64,000 bases of DNA from CAVRTJ01 sp964507185. GTDB lineage: Bacteria; Acidobacteriota; UBA4820; DSQY01. Numbering within the stretch: the stretch's first letter is position 1; every line of letters begins with the position of its first letter. The stretch is taken from positions 26,795 through 90,794 of the forward strand of contig CAZDOY010000008.1 of the NCBI GenBank assembly GCA_964507185.1, written 5' to 3'. The position numbers and the translations under genes are program-made. This document shows positions 24,598-33,280 of this stretch, piece by piece. The notes beneath the pieces are model-generated. The model was not told the origin of the DNA, did no database searches, and saw nothing but the letters and a program-made list of their open reading frames with translations.

Positions 24598-25059
24598 TTA
24601 CGGATCTTCAGGGCCCGGCCCGCTGAGAACGGCCCCGATCGCGGCGGTCGTGTATCCGCGGCCCTTCAGAAAACGTAAAATTCTGGCCCCTTCGGGGCCG
24701 CGTGTCAACAATCGATCGGACCAGCCCTTTTTGTCCACGAATCGGCGCAGGGATCGGACTTCCGCCCGAAGGTCATCCGGAGATCTCGTCACCCGAAGGC
24801 CCCGTTGCCGGAGTTTTGCGCCGATGTAGTTCAGGCCGTGTCCGCGCCCCAGTTCAAAGCGTTTGAGCGATTCCACATAGCGCGTGTCGTCTAGGTAGCC
24901 GGCCTTCTCCAGGTCGGAGATCAGAGCCTCGATGTCCGCGGCCTCGAAGCCCCTTTTCAGGAGCTTGCGGCGCAGTTCTTCCCGGCCGTGGTCGCGGCGC
25001 GCGAGTATCCTCTCGGCGGTCATTCTCAGGGCGCGTTTCTGCGAAGTTCCGGGATGCAT
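24598..25059 (-). CDS. recX: RecX regulatory protein
   Basis: A 153-residue all-helical protein that modulates RecA filaments. Three RecX repeats can be followed: ALRMTAERILARRDHGREEL, LEKAGYLDDTRYVESLKRF with GRGHGLNYIGAKLRQRGL, and ARILRFLKGRGYTTAAIGAVL. The start ATG 25059 overlaps the pilT stop (TGATG), so the two are translationally coupled; a TTG just upstream is less likely. recA itself is not in the window, which is common outside enteric bacteria. Confidence 0.88.
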   Translation of the reverse strand: MHPGTSQKRALRMTAERILARRDHGREELRRKLLKRGFEAADIEALISDLEKAGYLDDTRYVESLKRFELGRGHGLNYIGAKLRQRGLRVTRSPDDLRAEVRSLRRFVDKKGWSDRLLTRGPEGARILRFLKGRGYTTAAIGAVLSGPGPEDP

Positions 25060-26219
25060 CAATACTTTACGAAGCTTGGCGGCATGGGCTGGTCTTCAGA
25101 AGAAGAGGAGCCCGCAGCTTCCATCTGCTCCTTCGCGATATCGGACGTCGACTGCACGCCTGCTATCTTCAGTTTAAACTCGTCCGCGTTGGTCGCCCTT
25201 CTGAGCGCCTCCTCAAGCGTGATAAGGCCCTGTTTATACAGGAAAAAGAGGGATTGATCGAAGGTCTGCATGCCATACTGGCTGTAGCCCTGCTCGATGT
25301 AGTCCCTGATGAGCTTGGTCTTCTCCTTGTTCTCGACGCAATCCCTGATGGTGGAGGTGCAGATCATGACCTCCGCCGCCGGGACGCGCCCCTTCCCGTC
25401 CGCCCTCGGAAGCAGCCTGAGGGAGATGACGGCGCGGAGGACGGCCGCAAGTTGGAGGCGGATCTGCTTCTGCTGGTGAGGCGGGAAAACGGAGATGACG
25501 CGGTTAACGGTCTCCGTGGCATCCAGCGTGTGGAGAGTGGAGAATACCAGGTGTCCTGTCTCGGCGGCCAGCAGCGCCGTCTCGATGGTCTCGTAGTCCC
25601 GCATCTCGCCCACGAGCACCACGTCCGGGTCTTCACGGAGGGCAGCCCGGAGGGCCGAGGCGAAGGACCGCGTGTCCACGCCCACCTCCCGCTGGTTGAC
25701 GATGGACTTCTTGTCCCTGTGCAGGAACTCGATCGGATCCTCGACGGTGATGATGTGTTCCGTCCGCGTTGCGTTGATCTGGTCGACCATGGCCGCGAGC
25801 GTCGTGGACTTGCCCGATCCCGTGGTTCCCGTGCAGAGGATGAGTCCCCGGGGTTCTGCGGCGATGCGCTCCAGGATGGCAGGCAGCATGAGTTCCTTCA
25901 CGGTCTTGATGCCTATGGGAATGACGCGGGCGACTATGCCCACCGTCCCGCGCTGTTGAAAGATGTTGACCCGGAAGCGTCCGAGGCCCGGCACCGAGTA
26001 AGCGATGTCCAGTTCGAGGTTGGTCTTGAACTTCTCCTTCTGCTTGGCGTCCATGATGGAGAAAGCCATCGCGATGGTGTCTTCCTGCATCAGCCTCTTT
26101 TGTTCCACCATCGGGTGCAGGTGACCATCGATGCGAATGACAGGATGCGAGCCCACCTTGAGGTGAAGGTCACTTGCCCCCTTTTCGATGGCCGTTTTGA
26201 GATAGTCGTTGATATGCAT
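25059..26219 (-). CDS. pilT: Type IV pilus retraction ATPase PilT
   Basis: A 386-residue secretion ATPase that depolymerises type IV pili and powers twitching. It starts with the PilT N-domain (INDYLKTAIEKGASDLHLKV). The core shows Walker A GTTGSGKSTTLAAM, the Asp box (VEDPIEFLH), Walker B VLVGEMRDYETIETAL and the His box FSTLHTLDATETVNR. The C-terminal IRDYIEQGYSQYGMQTFDQSL region fits the family. Length is about 25 residues more than the shortest PilT forms, with an acidic Pro-rich tail. A 199-bp gap to ilvE upstream may hold its promoter. Confidence 0.95.
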   Translation of the reverse strand: MHINDYLKTAIEKGASDLHLKVGSHPVIRIDGHLHPMVEQKRLMQEDTIAMAFSIMDAKQKEKFKTNLELDIAYSVPGLGRFRVNIFQQRGTVGIVARVIPIGIKTVKELMLPAILERIAAEPRGLILCTGTTGSGKSTTLAAMVDQINATRTEHIITVEDPIEFLHRDKKSIVNQREVGVDTRSFASALRAALREDPDVVLVGEMRDYETIETALLAAETGHLVFSTLHTLDATETVNRVISVFPPHQQKQIRLQLAAVLRAVISLRLLPRADGKGRVPAAEVMICTSTIRDCVENKEKTKLIRDYIEQGYSQYGMQTFDQSLFFLYKQGLITLEEALRRATNADEFKLKIAGVQSTSDIAKEQMEAAGSSSSEDQPMPPSFVKY

Positions 26220-26418
26220 CAGGCCTCCCTCCAGGGGGGTACACAGCGAAGGACCCAGGCATCGCCCGCCTGCCGTCCCCGTGCCCCGTCACATTCCACC
26301 AGGGCTTTCGCCAACTTTTCCGGAGCGGAATCAAACCCGGCCGTTGGTCCATCCTGCTCGTCCGGCTTCCATTCCGTCCCACCAACCGCTACTCTTCTCC
26401 GAAGTCCTCGGGCCTCGG

Positions 26419-27348
26419 TTACTTGTAGACCGGTATCAGCCAATTGTATATATCTTCGGCCTTCCCCTGGACTATTTCAAGGTAGCGCTTCTGGACGGCC
26501 TCCGTCACCGGTCCGATCGTGCCCTTGCCCACGGTTATATCGTCCACGCTCGAAATGGGCGTGACCTCTGCGGCGGTGCCCGTAAAAAAGATCTCGTCGG
26601 CCACGTAGAGCATATCCCGGGGGATGCCTTCCCTGCGGATGGGCATTTTCAACTCTTCCGCGAGAATCTTCAGAACGCCGTCCCTGGTGATGCCGGGCAA
26701 TACGGAGTGTCCCAGCGTGGGCGTATAAACAACCCCATTCCAGATGATGAAGAGGTTCTCACCCGATCCCTCGCTCACGTAACCCGCCGGATCAAGGGCA
26801 ACGCCCTCGGTGTAGCCTCTCATGACCGCTTCCATCTTTATGAGCTGTCCGTTCATGTAGTTTGCCGCGCACTTGGCCATGGCCGGCAACGTGTTGGGCG
26901 CCATCCGGTTCCAGCTGGACACACAGACCTTGACACCGTTCTTCAGGGCTTCCGGTCCGAGGTAGGCACCCCATTCCCAGACGGCAACGGCCGTATCCAC
27001 GGGACAGCCGAGCGGGTTGACCCCGACTTCGCCGTATCCCCGGTAGACCACCGGCCTGATGTAGCACTCCTTGAGATCGTTCCTCCTGATCACCTCGAGG
27101 CAGATGTCCATGTAATCATCAAGCGAGTACGGGATCTCCATCCGGTAGATCTTCGCGGAGTTATACAGGCGCTGGATGTGCTCCTTCAGGCGAAGCACCA
27201 TGGCGCCCCTGGTCGTGTTATAGCAGCGGATCCCCTCGAAAACGCTCGTGCCGTAGTGAATCACGTGGGAGAGAACGTGGATCTTGGCGTCTTCCCACCG
27301 TACGAATTCACCGTTGAGCCAAATCCAATCGGTCTTTTTCACTGGCAT
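26419..27348 (-). CDS. ilvE: Branched-chain amino acid aminotransferase
   Basis: A 309-residue fold-type IV PLP enzyme that interconverts Val, Leu and Ile with their 2-oxo acids. The start region IWLNGEFVRWEDAKIHVLSH, GTSVFEGIRCYNT, the PLP-lysine segment PAMAKCAANYMNGQLIKMEA and EGSGENLFIIWNG with PGITRDGVL match IlvE rather than D-amino acid transaminases or aminodeoxychorismate lyase. Length is typical. No other branched-chain biosynthesis genes lie beside it. Confidence 0.94.
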   Translation of the reverse strand: MPVKKTDWIWLNGEFVRWEDAKIHVLSHVIHYGTSVFEGIRCYNTTRGAMVLRLKEHIQRLYNSAKIYRMEIPYSLDDYMDICLEVIRRNDLKECYIRPVVYRGYGEVGVNPLGCPVDTAVAVWEWGAYLGPEALKNGVKVCVSSWNRMAPNTLPAMAKCAANYMNGQLIKMEAVMRGYTEGVALDPAGYVSEGSGENLFIIWNGVVYTPTLGHSVLPGITRDGVLKILAEELKMPIRREGIPRDMLYVADEIFFTGTAAEVTPISSVDDITVGKGTIGPVTEAVQKRYLEIVQGKAEDIYNWLIPVYK

Positions 27349-27416
27349 AAGTGCCCCCTTCTATGAAAAAATTATACAAGATAGATTCCATATTTGCGAA
27401 ACGGCCGCGTGTGCTT

Positions 27417-28793
27417 TTATCCCCGGCGCCTCCGACTGAGAAAGCCGGTCACCTTCTCCGCGGTGGCCGTCGCGTTCTGGATGCAGTTCCCGACAGACAC
27501 ACCGTAGAGAAGATTGCCCGAAACGAAGAGCCCGGGGTGGCTGCCCTCGAGCCTGGCCGCGGCCTCCTTGTACGTCCCGTGCCCCACCACGTACTGGGGT
27601 ATGGCGGGACGCCAGGCCTCCACCCGGGAAATGACGGGATCGCCCGAGATTCCGAGAAGGGGCCGCAGGTCCGCCAGCACCCTCTCGATGACGGCTTCCT
27701 GGGATCCGGCGGCCCTCTCCGGGTGAACCGCCCCGCCCACGAAGGCCGAAAGTGCCACGAAGCCCTCGGGCGCCCGGCCGGGAAAGAGCGAACTCGGGAA
27801 AAGGCATCCCAGGACGTGCCTCCTCTCCGCTTCGGGCGCGAGGAAGCCGAAGCCGTCCAGCGGGTGCTTCACGGACTCCCTGCGGAAGCCCATGCACACG
27901 AGCGCCACGTCGGCGTATGGCAGTCTGCCGATGATGGACGGGAACGCCCCTCCGAGAGGGGCCAGTACTCTGGCTGCTGCATCTGCCGGGACCGCCGGGA
28001 TCACGGCTGAGGCCGCGATCGTTTCCACCACGCCGTTCTCCCCCGCCATCTCCACGATGAAACCGTCTCCCTCTCTGCGTACGGCGATCCCCGCCGTCCG
28101 GGGCCGGAAGCCGTCGCCCAGGCCGCGGGCCAGGCTTTCCGGAAGAGCCTGGAGGCCGTCCGGGAACGAGAACAGACCGCCAGCCGGGGCCGGGCCCTTC
28201 TTCTTGGCGAACGCGCCCCTGATAAGCCCGCCGTGGTCGCGCTCGAGGGCATAGATTTTGGACACCGCATGGCGCACCGAGAGCTGCTCCGGGTCTCCCG
28301 CGTAAACACCGGAGACGAAGGGGCCGACGGCGTATTGCAGGAATTCCTCTCCCAGCCGCCGTCGGACGAATTGGGCTATGGTCTCCTCGACATCTTCCGG
28401 CGCGCGCCCGATGAAAGGCTCCTTGAGCAACCGCAGCTTTGCCCTGGTCGAGAAGAGGCGTGTGGCCAGGAATCCCAGCGGCCCCGCCGGAAGGGGGACC
28501 AGCCGGCCGCCTTTCACGATGTACCGCTTCTTCGAGGCCGGACGGGCCGTGAGCCTCTCCTCGAAAACGCCGGACGCACGGCAGAGTTCGTCTATCTCCA
28601 GGGCGTTGTTGAGAACCGTGTTGGGACCGAGCTCGAAGAGGAATCCATCGTGTGACCACGTTGTGATGCAGCCCCCCGGCCTGTGGGAGGCCTCCAGGAC
28701 CAGGGTCCGGAACCCTCTCTTACGCAGGAGGAAGCCCGCGGTCAGCCCGCTGATGCCGCCGCCCAGGACGATGACGTCGACGTGCCCGCTCAC
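27417..28793 (-). CDS. hemY: Protoporphyrinogen oxidase (oxygen-dependent, HemY type)
   Basis: A 458-residue FAD enzyme that oxidises protoporphyrinogen IX, or coproporphyrinogen III in the coproporphyrin-dependent route. The dinucleotide fold starts VDVIVLGGGISGLTAGFLL with EASHRPGGCITTW; LRLLKEPFIGRAPEDVEETI and the C-terminal FVSGNLLYGVSVGNCI motif complete the family pattern. The GTG start at 28793 overlaps the hemH stop by 4 bp (GTGA), with GGAGG seven bases before it. It closes the operon hemE-hemN-hemH-hemY. An oxygen-dependent type oxidase beside oxygen-independent HemN suggests life at varying oxygen levels, or use of another acceptor. Confidence 0.93.
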   Translation of the reverse strand: MSGHVDVIVLGGGISGLTAGFLLRKRGFRTLVLEASHRPGGCITTWSHDGFLFELGPNTVLNNALEIDELCRASGVFEERLTARPASKKRYIVKGGRLVPLPAGPLGFLATRLFSTRAKLRLLKEPFIGRAPEDVEETIAQFVRRRLGEEFLQYAVGPFVSGVYAGDPEQLSVRHAVSKIYALERDHGGLIRGAFAKKKGPAPAGGLFSFPDGLQALPESLARGLGDGFRPRTAGIAVRREGDGFIVEMAGENGVVETIAASAVIPAVPADAAARVLAPLGGAFPSIIGRLPYADVALVCMGFRRESVKHPLDGFGFLAPEAERRHVLGCLFPSSLFPGRAPEGFVALSAFVGGAVHPERAAGSQEAVIERVLADLRPLLGISGDPVISRVEAWRPAIPQYVVGHGTYKEAAARLEGSHPGLFVSGNLLYGVSVGNCIQNATATAEKVTGFLSRRRRG

Positions 28794-29818
28794 CCGGCGG
28801 CCTCCCTCACCAGTTCGGCGAGCGCTTCGATGAAGAGGGGATGAACCCGGAGGGTGGGCACCCGGACGAATTCCATGCCCTTCTCCCTGGCCATTCCCGC
28901 GTAGAGAACGTCCAGTTCGTAAAGCGTTTCGCTGTGTTCGTTGACGAATGCGACCGGCACCACTACGATCCTTTTGACTCCCTCGTCCTTCCACGCATCC
29001 AGAACGGTCTCGACGGAGGGTTCCAGCCATCGCATGGGCCCCACCTTGCTCTGCCACGCGAGGGTAGCGGGCAAAGCGCCGTTCCCGTCGGTCCGCCCTT
29101 CGGCGCGAAAAACGCCCGAATCGATCCCCGGGATGACGATCTCTCCGCACGCCAACCCGGCCTTGCCGCAAACCGCCAGGACGGTCCGCGCCACCTGGGC
29201 GGGATAGGGATCCTTCCGGGCCACGCTCACTGGCAAGCCGTGCGCCGTGAAGAGGACTCGCGTTCCGGCCGGGGCACCCCGAACCACCCGGGACAATCCG
29301 TCGGCCATGGCGTCCAGGAAGCCGGGTGAGGACCAGAAGGACCTGATCTCGGCCACCTCCCCGGACCATTTGAGGGTCCTGAGAGATCGCCTGGCTTCGG
29401 CTATGGAAGAACCTGTCGTAGTCCTGGATTCGTGAGGATACATGGGGAGAAGGACGATCCGCCTGAAGCCCTCGCTCTTGATGGCATCGCACGCCTCGCG
29501 GATGAACGGTTTCCAGTACCTCATGCCGACGTAGCATCGGTACTTCGGACCGAGCGCGGCTTCCAGCGCCCGGCCCTGGTCCGTCGTCTCCTGGAGCGTG
29601 GGCGTGTAGCGTCCCATGGCTTCGTAGTTCCGCTGCAGTTGAGGCGCCCTGCGCCTGCCCGCAAACCGGGCCACGGCGGGTCTTATGAAGCCGGGGATGG
29701 GTATGAGGTCCGGGTCCAGGAAGATGTTCCGCAGGTAGGGCTCGCAGTCTTCCGGCCCTTCGGGGCCCCCATAGTTCATGAGAAGGACCGCAACATCGTC
29801 GCCGCGGGTCTCGGGCAT
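28790..29818 (-). CDS. hemH: Ferrochelatase
   Basis: A 342-residue enzyme that inserts ferrous iron into porphyrin. The N-terminus AVLLMNYGGPEGPEDCEPYL, the conserved catalytic His in LFTAHGLPVS, the WQSKVGPMRWLEPSVETVL stretch and VVPVAFVNEHSETLYELD with the catalytic Glu are all present. It is 107 bp downstream of hemN and overlaps hemY by 4 bp. The proximity of a cytochrome operon with about 47 haem motifs fits a strong need for haem. Confidence 0.95.
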   Translation of the reverse strand: MPETRGDDVAVLLMNYGGPEGPEDCEPYLRNIFLDPDLIPIPGFIRPAVARFAGRRRAPQLQRNYEAMGRYTPTLQETTDQGRALEAALGPKYRCYVGMRYWKPFIREACDAIKSEGFRRIVLLPMYPHESRTTTGSSIAEARRSLRTLKWSGEVAEIRSFWSSPGFLDAMADGLSRVVRGAPAGTRVLFTAHGLPVSVARKDPYPAQVARTVLAVCGKAGLACGEIVIPGIDSGVFRAEGRTDGNGALPATLAWQSKVGPMRWLEPSVETVLDAWKDEGVKRIVVVPVAFVNEHSETLYELDVLYAGMAREKGMEFVRVPTLRVHPLFIEALAELVREAAG

Positions 29819-29925
29819 GGAATTGCTCCCTCCGTTTCGAAGCCTCTCACGGGGGCGACCCCGTTCACGGGCCGTCGGGAATCCCAGGCGCGGCGTCGAT
29901 CGTCCTCGCTGCGCCGAGCGGGCCC

Positions 29926-31320
29926 TCAGACGGTCCTGGAAAAGCGCTTTTGTCCCCCGGCCGTGCGGAGATATGCGTCGAAAGGCATGGCGATGTTGCG
30001 CACCAGCAGGCGTCCGAGAGGGTGGACCTCGATGCGGTCGTCATGGAGCGATACGAGGCCGTCCGCCTCCATCGGTTCGAGATCTTTCACGGCGTCGCCG
30101 AAGATCTCGTCGAACACTATCCCGTACTGTTCTTCGATCTCACGCTTGTAGACCACGAAGTGACACATGAGCCGGGTGATGACGTCGCGCCTCAACGCGT
30201 CGTCGGGCGTGAGCAGAACGCCCCTGAAAGCAGCAAGGCCCTGATCGCGGACTTTCTGCTGGTAGGCCCCGACCTCTTTCACGTTCTGGACGTAGCAGGG
30301 CCCGACCTGCCCGATGGAGGTGACCCCAAAACCGTAGAGATCGCATCCGGCCTTGGTCGTGTACCCTTGAAAATTACGGTAGAGAGTCCGGTCCTTGAGG
30401 GCCACGCAGAGTTCGTCCTCCGGCCGTGCGAAATGGTCCATCCCGACGAACATGTATCCCGACGCGACGAAGGACTCCACGACCATTTCGAGAATGGAGA
30501 GCTTTTCCCTCGGGGACGGCATGGCCTCCTTCGGGATCGCCCGCTGGTGGCGGATCATCTCCGGAAGATATGCGAAATTGAAAACGGCGATCCGGTCGGG
30601 TGAAATGTCGGCGATCTTCTGCACCGTATCGCGGTAGCGTTCGGTGGTCTGGTAGGGCAGCCCGTAGATGAGGTCCACGTTGATGGACTCGAAACCGAGT
30701 TGCCGGCATCGGTCGAACACCTTGCGGGTCATGTCCTCCGGCTGAATCCTGTGCACCGCCTTCTGAACCTCGGGGTCGAAATCCTGTATGCCCATGGAGA
30801 TGCGGTTGAAACCGCATTCCGCGAACATGTCCAGGTGTTCGTCGGTCACCGCCCTCGGGTCGATCTCGACGCCGATCTCAGCCTTATCCGCAAGCTCGAA
30901 CCTTTCCGAAATGCCGTCCCACAGACGTCTGAGGGTGTGGGCGGGAATGAAGGTGGGCGTTCCGCCGCCCCAGTGGACCTGGACCACCTTCCGGCCGGCG
31001 CGCATCCGCCCGACGACCGCGTCCATTTCCTTGAGCACGTGGTCCACGTATATGTCCCCGAGCGTCCTGTCCTTCGTAAACGTGACGTTGCATCCGCAGA
31101 AATAGCAGACGGACTGGCAGAAAGGAAGGTGGAAGTAGAGCGACAGCGGAGGAGGCTCCGACGCAGCGTTGGTTTCCTCGATGACGCGGGCGTAGGCCTC
31201 GGCGTCGAAGCCCTCGTGAAAATAGGGCGCGGTCGGATAAGACGTGTAGCGGGGTCCCGGCTTGTCGTACTTGAGGATGAGGTCCTTGTCGAAGACCGGG
31301 GGGTCCCATCGGTTGGTCAT
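29926..31320 (-). CDS. hemN: Oxygen-independent coproporphyrinogen III oxidase
   Basis: A 464-residue radical SAM enzyme that decarboxylates coproporphyrinogen III without oxygen. The cluster-binding cysteines are Cys68, Cys72 and Cys75 in LPFCQSVCYFCGCNVTF; the extra Cys77 is usual in true HemN. PGPRYTSYPTAPYFHEGF near the N-terminus, VQVHWGGGTPTFI and MGIQDFDPEVQKAVHRIQP also match HemN rather than the HemW-like proteins. ATG 31320 is chosen because an AGAGGAAA site precedes it and conserved sequence begins there. It lies 31 bp after hemE. Confidence 0.95.
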   Translation of the reverse strand: MTNRWDPPVFDKDLILKYDKPGPRYTSYPTAPYFHEGFDAEAYARVIEETNAASEPPPLSLYFHLPFCQSVCYFCGCNVTFTKDRTLGDIYVDHVLKEMDAVVGRMRAGRKVVQVHWGGGTPTFIPAHTLRRLWDGISERFELADKAEIGVEIDPRAVTDEHLDMFAECGFNRISMGIQDFDPEVQKAVHRIQPEDMTRKVFDRCRQLGFESINVDLIYGLPYQTTERYRDTVQKIADISPDRIAVFNFAYLPEMIRHQRAIPKEAMPSPREKLSILEMVVESFVASGYMFVGMDHFARPEDELCVALKDRTLYRNFQGYTTKAGCDLYGFGVTSIGQVGPCYVQNVKEVGAYQQKVRDQGLAAFRGVLLTPDDALRRDVITRLMCHFVVYKREIEEQYGIVFDEIFGDAVKDLEPMEADGLVSLHDDRIEVHPLGRLLVRNIAMPFDAYLRTAGGQKRFSRTV

Positions 31321-31351
31321 GGCTGTTTCCTCTTCTGGGCGGAATCCACCC

Positions 31352-32386
31352 TCAGGGTTCGCGCCTGCCCTCTTTGTGGACCATTTCCACGAGAGCCTGC
31401 ACGGCTTCAACGGGGGCGTCCGGCTGTATGCCGTGCCCCAGGTTAAATATGTGTCCGGCGGATGGCGCCTGTTCCAGGACACGCACCGCCTCCTTTCGGA
31501 GGGCCTTCGTCGGTGCGTACAGGGCCATGGGGTCCATGTTGCCCTGGAGGGCGACCGCGCCTCGGGTCCGGTGTTCCGCCTCTGTCAGCGAAACCCGCCA
31601 ATCGACGGATATCACGTCCGCGCCGGTCGCGGCCATTTCTTCCAGGAAGGGCGAGCAGCCGTTCACGTACAGGATGACGGGCACGCCGGTCCCCTTCAGG
31701 GCGCTCACGATACGCGCCGTGGCGGGCATTGCCATCTCCCGGTACAGACGCCGGGAGAGGACCCCTGCCCACGTGTCGAAAAGCTGCAGCGCCTGGGCCC
31801 CGGCCTCCACCTGGGCCTTCAGGTAGACGATGACCGTGTCCGCAAGGAGGTTCAGGAGGTCAGAGAACCCCCCCGGATCCTCGTAGAGCCACCCCAGGAG
31901 GTGCCGGAAACGCCTTGACGTCCCACCCTCCACGATGTAGGAGGCGAGCGTGAAAGGAGCGCCGGAAAAACCTATCAACGGAACATTCGGCGGGAGGTTC
32001 TTTCTGACCTGCCGGATGGCTTCCAGAACGAAACCCGTCTCGTCGGCCGGATCTGGGATGTGGAGGGACGCCAGATCGTCGCGGTGGCGGACGGTCTGCA
32101 GTCGTGGACCTTCGCCCTCGTTGAATGCGAGAGCAAGCCCCATGGCCTCCACCGGGATCAAGATGTCCGAGAAGATGATCGCCGCGTCCACCTTGAGGAT
32201 ATCGATGGGCTGCAACGTCACCTCGCAGGCCAGGTCCGGCGTCTTGCAGAGCGACAGAAAGTCGCCCGCCCTGGCGCGGGTCTCCCTGTACTGGGGGAGG
32301 TAGCGACCGGCCTGGCGCATGATCCAGACGGGGACAGTGTCGACCGGCTGACGCCGGCAGGCGAGAAGAAATCGTGCGTCGGTCAA
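31352..32386 (-). CDS. hemE: Uroporphyrinogen decarboxylase
   Basis: A 344-residue enzyme that converts uroporphyrinogen III to coproporphyrinogen III. The signature PVWIMRQAGRYLPQYRETRA, the catalytic Asp in IIFSDILIPVEAMG, GFSGAPFTLASYIVEGG and the closing ILNLGHGIQ-like motif (FNLGHGIQPDAPVEAVQALV) are clear. It begins with TTG, eight bases after GGGAGG. It is the first gene of the haem operon and is divergent from the universal stress gene across a 101-bp region with a dyad sequence. Confidence 0.95.
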   Translation of the reverse strand: MTDARFLLACRRQPVDTVPVWIMRQAGRYLPQYRETRARAGDFLSLCKTPDLACEVTLQPIDILKVDAAIIFSDILIPVEAMGLALAFNEGEGPRLQTVRHRDDLASLHIPDPADETGFVLEAIRQVRKNLPPNVPLIGFSGAPFTLASYIVEGGTSRRFRHLLGWLYEDPGGFSDLLNLLADTVIVYLKAQVEAGAQALQLFDTWAGVLSRRLYREMAMPATARIVSALKGTGVPVILYVNGCSPFLEEMAATGADVISVDWRVSLTEAEHRTRGAVALQGNMDPMALYAPTKALRKEAVRVLEQAPSAGHIFNLGHGIQPDAPVEAVQALVEMVHKEGRREP

Positions 32387-32424
32387 ACGTTCACCCTCCC
32401 TTCAGAACGAGAAAGCGCCTCCGC

Positions 32425-32444
32425 TGGCCAATCATGACTGGCCA
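32425..32444. promoter_or_regulatory. 20-bp dyad in the hemE/usp divergent promoter region
   Basis: TGGCCA-A-TCATGA-C-TGGCCA reads the same on both strands except at the two single-base spacers. It sits between the haem operon and the divergent usp gene, a place where one repressor or activator dimer could act on both. The regulator is not identified. Confidence 0.45.
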
Positions 32445-32487
32445 CCCGGCCGGAAGCGTATTACATTTTAACAAAAAGGAGGTCATT

Positions 32488-32946
32488 ATGCTTCGATGGG
32501 ATACGGTCATCTGCCCCGTTGACTTTTCGGACGTCTCAATGATCGCACTGAGGCTCGCCCGGGATCTCAGGGAGACCTTCGACGGCAGGCTCGTTCTGAT
32601 CCACGTTGTCGAGCCGATCGTGGCGCCGGCGGACTTCACCTTCGGGCCCATGACCTCGGCAGACGTTGAAGACCGCCTGATAGAGCGATCGCGGCAATCC
32701 CTGATGGAACTGCTGCCCCCGCTGAACGTCCCGGAGAACAAGATAACCTGCCGGGTCGAGCGCGGCAGGGCATCGGCCGAGATCGCCCGCGTGTCCTACG
32801 AGGAAAAGGCGGACGTGATTGTGATGGGGACCCACGGGTACACGGGAATGACACACGTTCTGCTGGGTTCGACCGCCGAGAGAACCATACGCAAAGCGCC
32901 ATGTCCCGTATTGACCGTGAGGGCGCCCGAAGCGCCCGAAGGGTGA
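32488..32946 (+). CDS. Universal stress protein (UspA family)
   Basis: A 152-residue single-domain Usp. It starts MLRWDTVICPVDFSDVSMIA and carries the ATP-binding pattern G-x2-G-x9-G-S/T in MGTHGYTGMTHVLLGSTAER. These proteins help cells survive starvation or respiratory stress, often by unknown means. ATG 32488 follows AAGGAGG at seven bases; the frame is open upstream but has no other good start. It is divergent from the haem operon. Confidence 0.92.
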   Translation: MLRWDTVICPVDFSDVSMIALRLARDLRETFDGRLVLIHVVEPIVAPADFTFGPMTSADVEDRLIERSRQSLMELLPPLNVPENKITCRVERGRASAEIARVSYEEKADVIVMGTHGYTGMTHVLLGSTAERTIRKAPCPVLTVRAPEAPEG

Positions 32947-33015
32947 TTTTTGTGGCAGAAAATGCTATATTATAGGCACTCGGCGGCTCTCTCCAAGATA
33001 ACTGCCGAGTTTCCC

Positions 33016-33062
33016 TGGACGGCCGGAATACCCCCCCATTTCGGCCGTCCATTTTATTTTTT
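33016..33062 (+). terminator. Rho-independent terminator after usp
   Basis: A 10-bp stem (TGGACGGCCG / CGGCCGTCCA) encloses a 16-nt loop and is followed by TTTTATTTTTT. It lies 70 bp after the usp stop, and a weaker stem precedes it. Confidence 0.85.
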
Positions 33063-33066
33063 GGAA

Positions 33067-33088
33067 GTGATCAAGTGACCGGGCGATC
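33067..33088 (-). repeat. 22-bp dispersed intergenic repeat, copy 2
   Basis: Reverse complement of the element at 21813-21834 with a single mismatch. Like copy 1 it lies within about 10 bp after the T tract of a terminator between convergent genes. Confidence 0.6.
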
Positions 33089-33280
33089 CGGAAATCGAGT
33101 CAAGAAGTGAAGGAATTAGGAAGTCAGGGGGTCGACCGGTCTTCTCCGGCGGCTTCAAAGACTTCCGTCTACCGTCTTCCCTGGCCCTTCGGCCTTAGCC
33201 TTCCGCCTTTGAAAAGTCCCCACCTCTTCGTTCCCCACTTCCTCACCGCCTCACTGTGCGAACCAATCAACGTAGCGGCA

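Larger units (their letters stand above)
32947..33280. other. Convergent intergenic region usp/tatD
   Basis: A 334-bp gap without a gene. It contains an AT-rich TATATTATA block (32966-32974), a first stem ACTCGGC/GCCGAGT (32978-33010), a strong terminator (33016-33062) and copy 2 of a dispersed repeat (33067-33088). The remainder to 33280 is pyrimidine-rich and looks like decayed repeat material (many AAGTGA/CACTT-like words). No coding frame with a ribosome site was found. Confidence 0.6.

Noticed and set aside
32952..32967. TGGCAGAAAATGCT resembles a sigma54 promoter
   Set aside because: The spacing between GG and GC is 8 instead of the required 10 bases.
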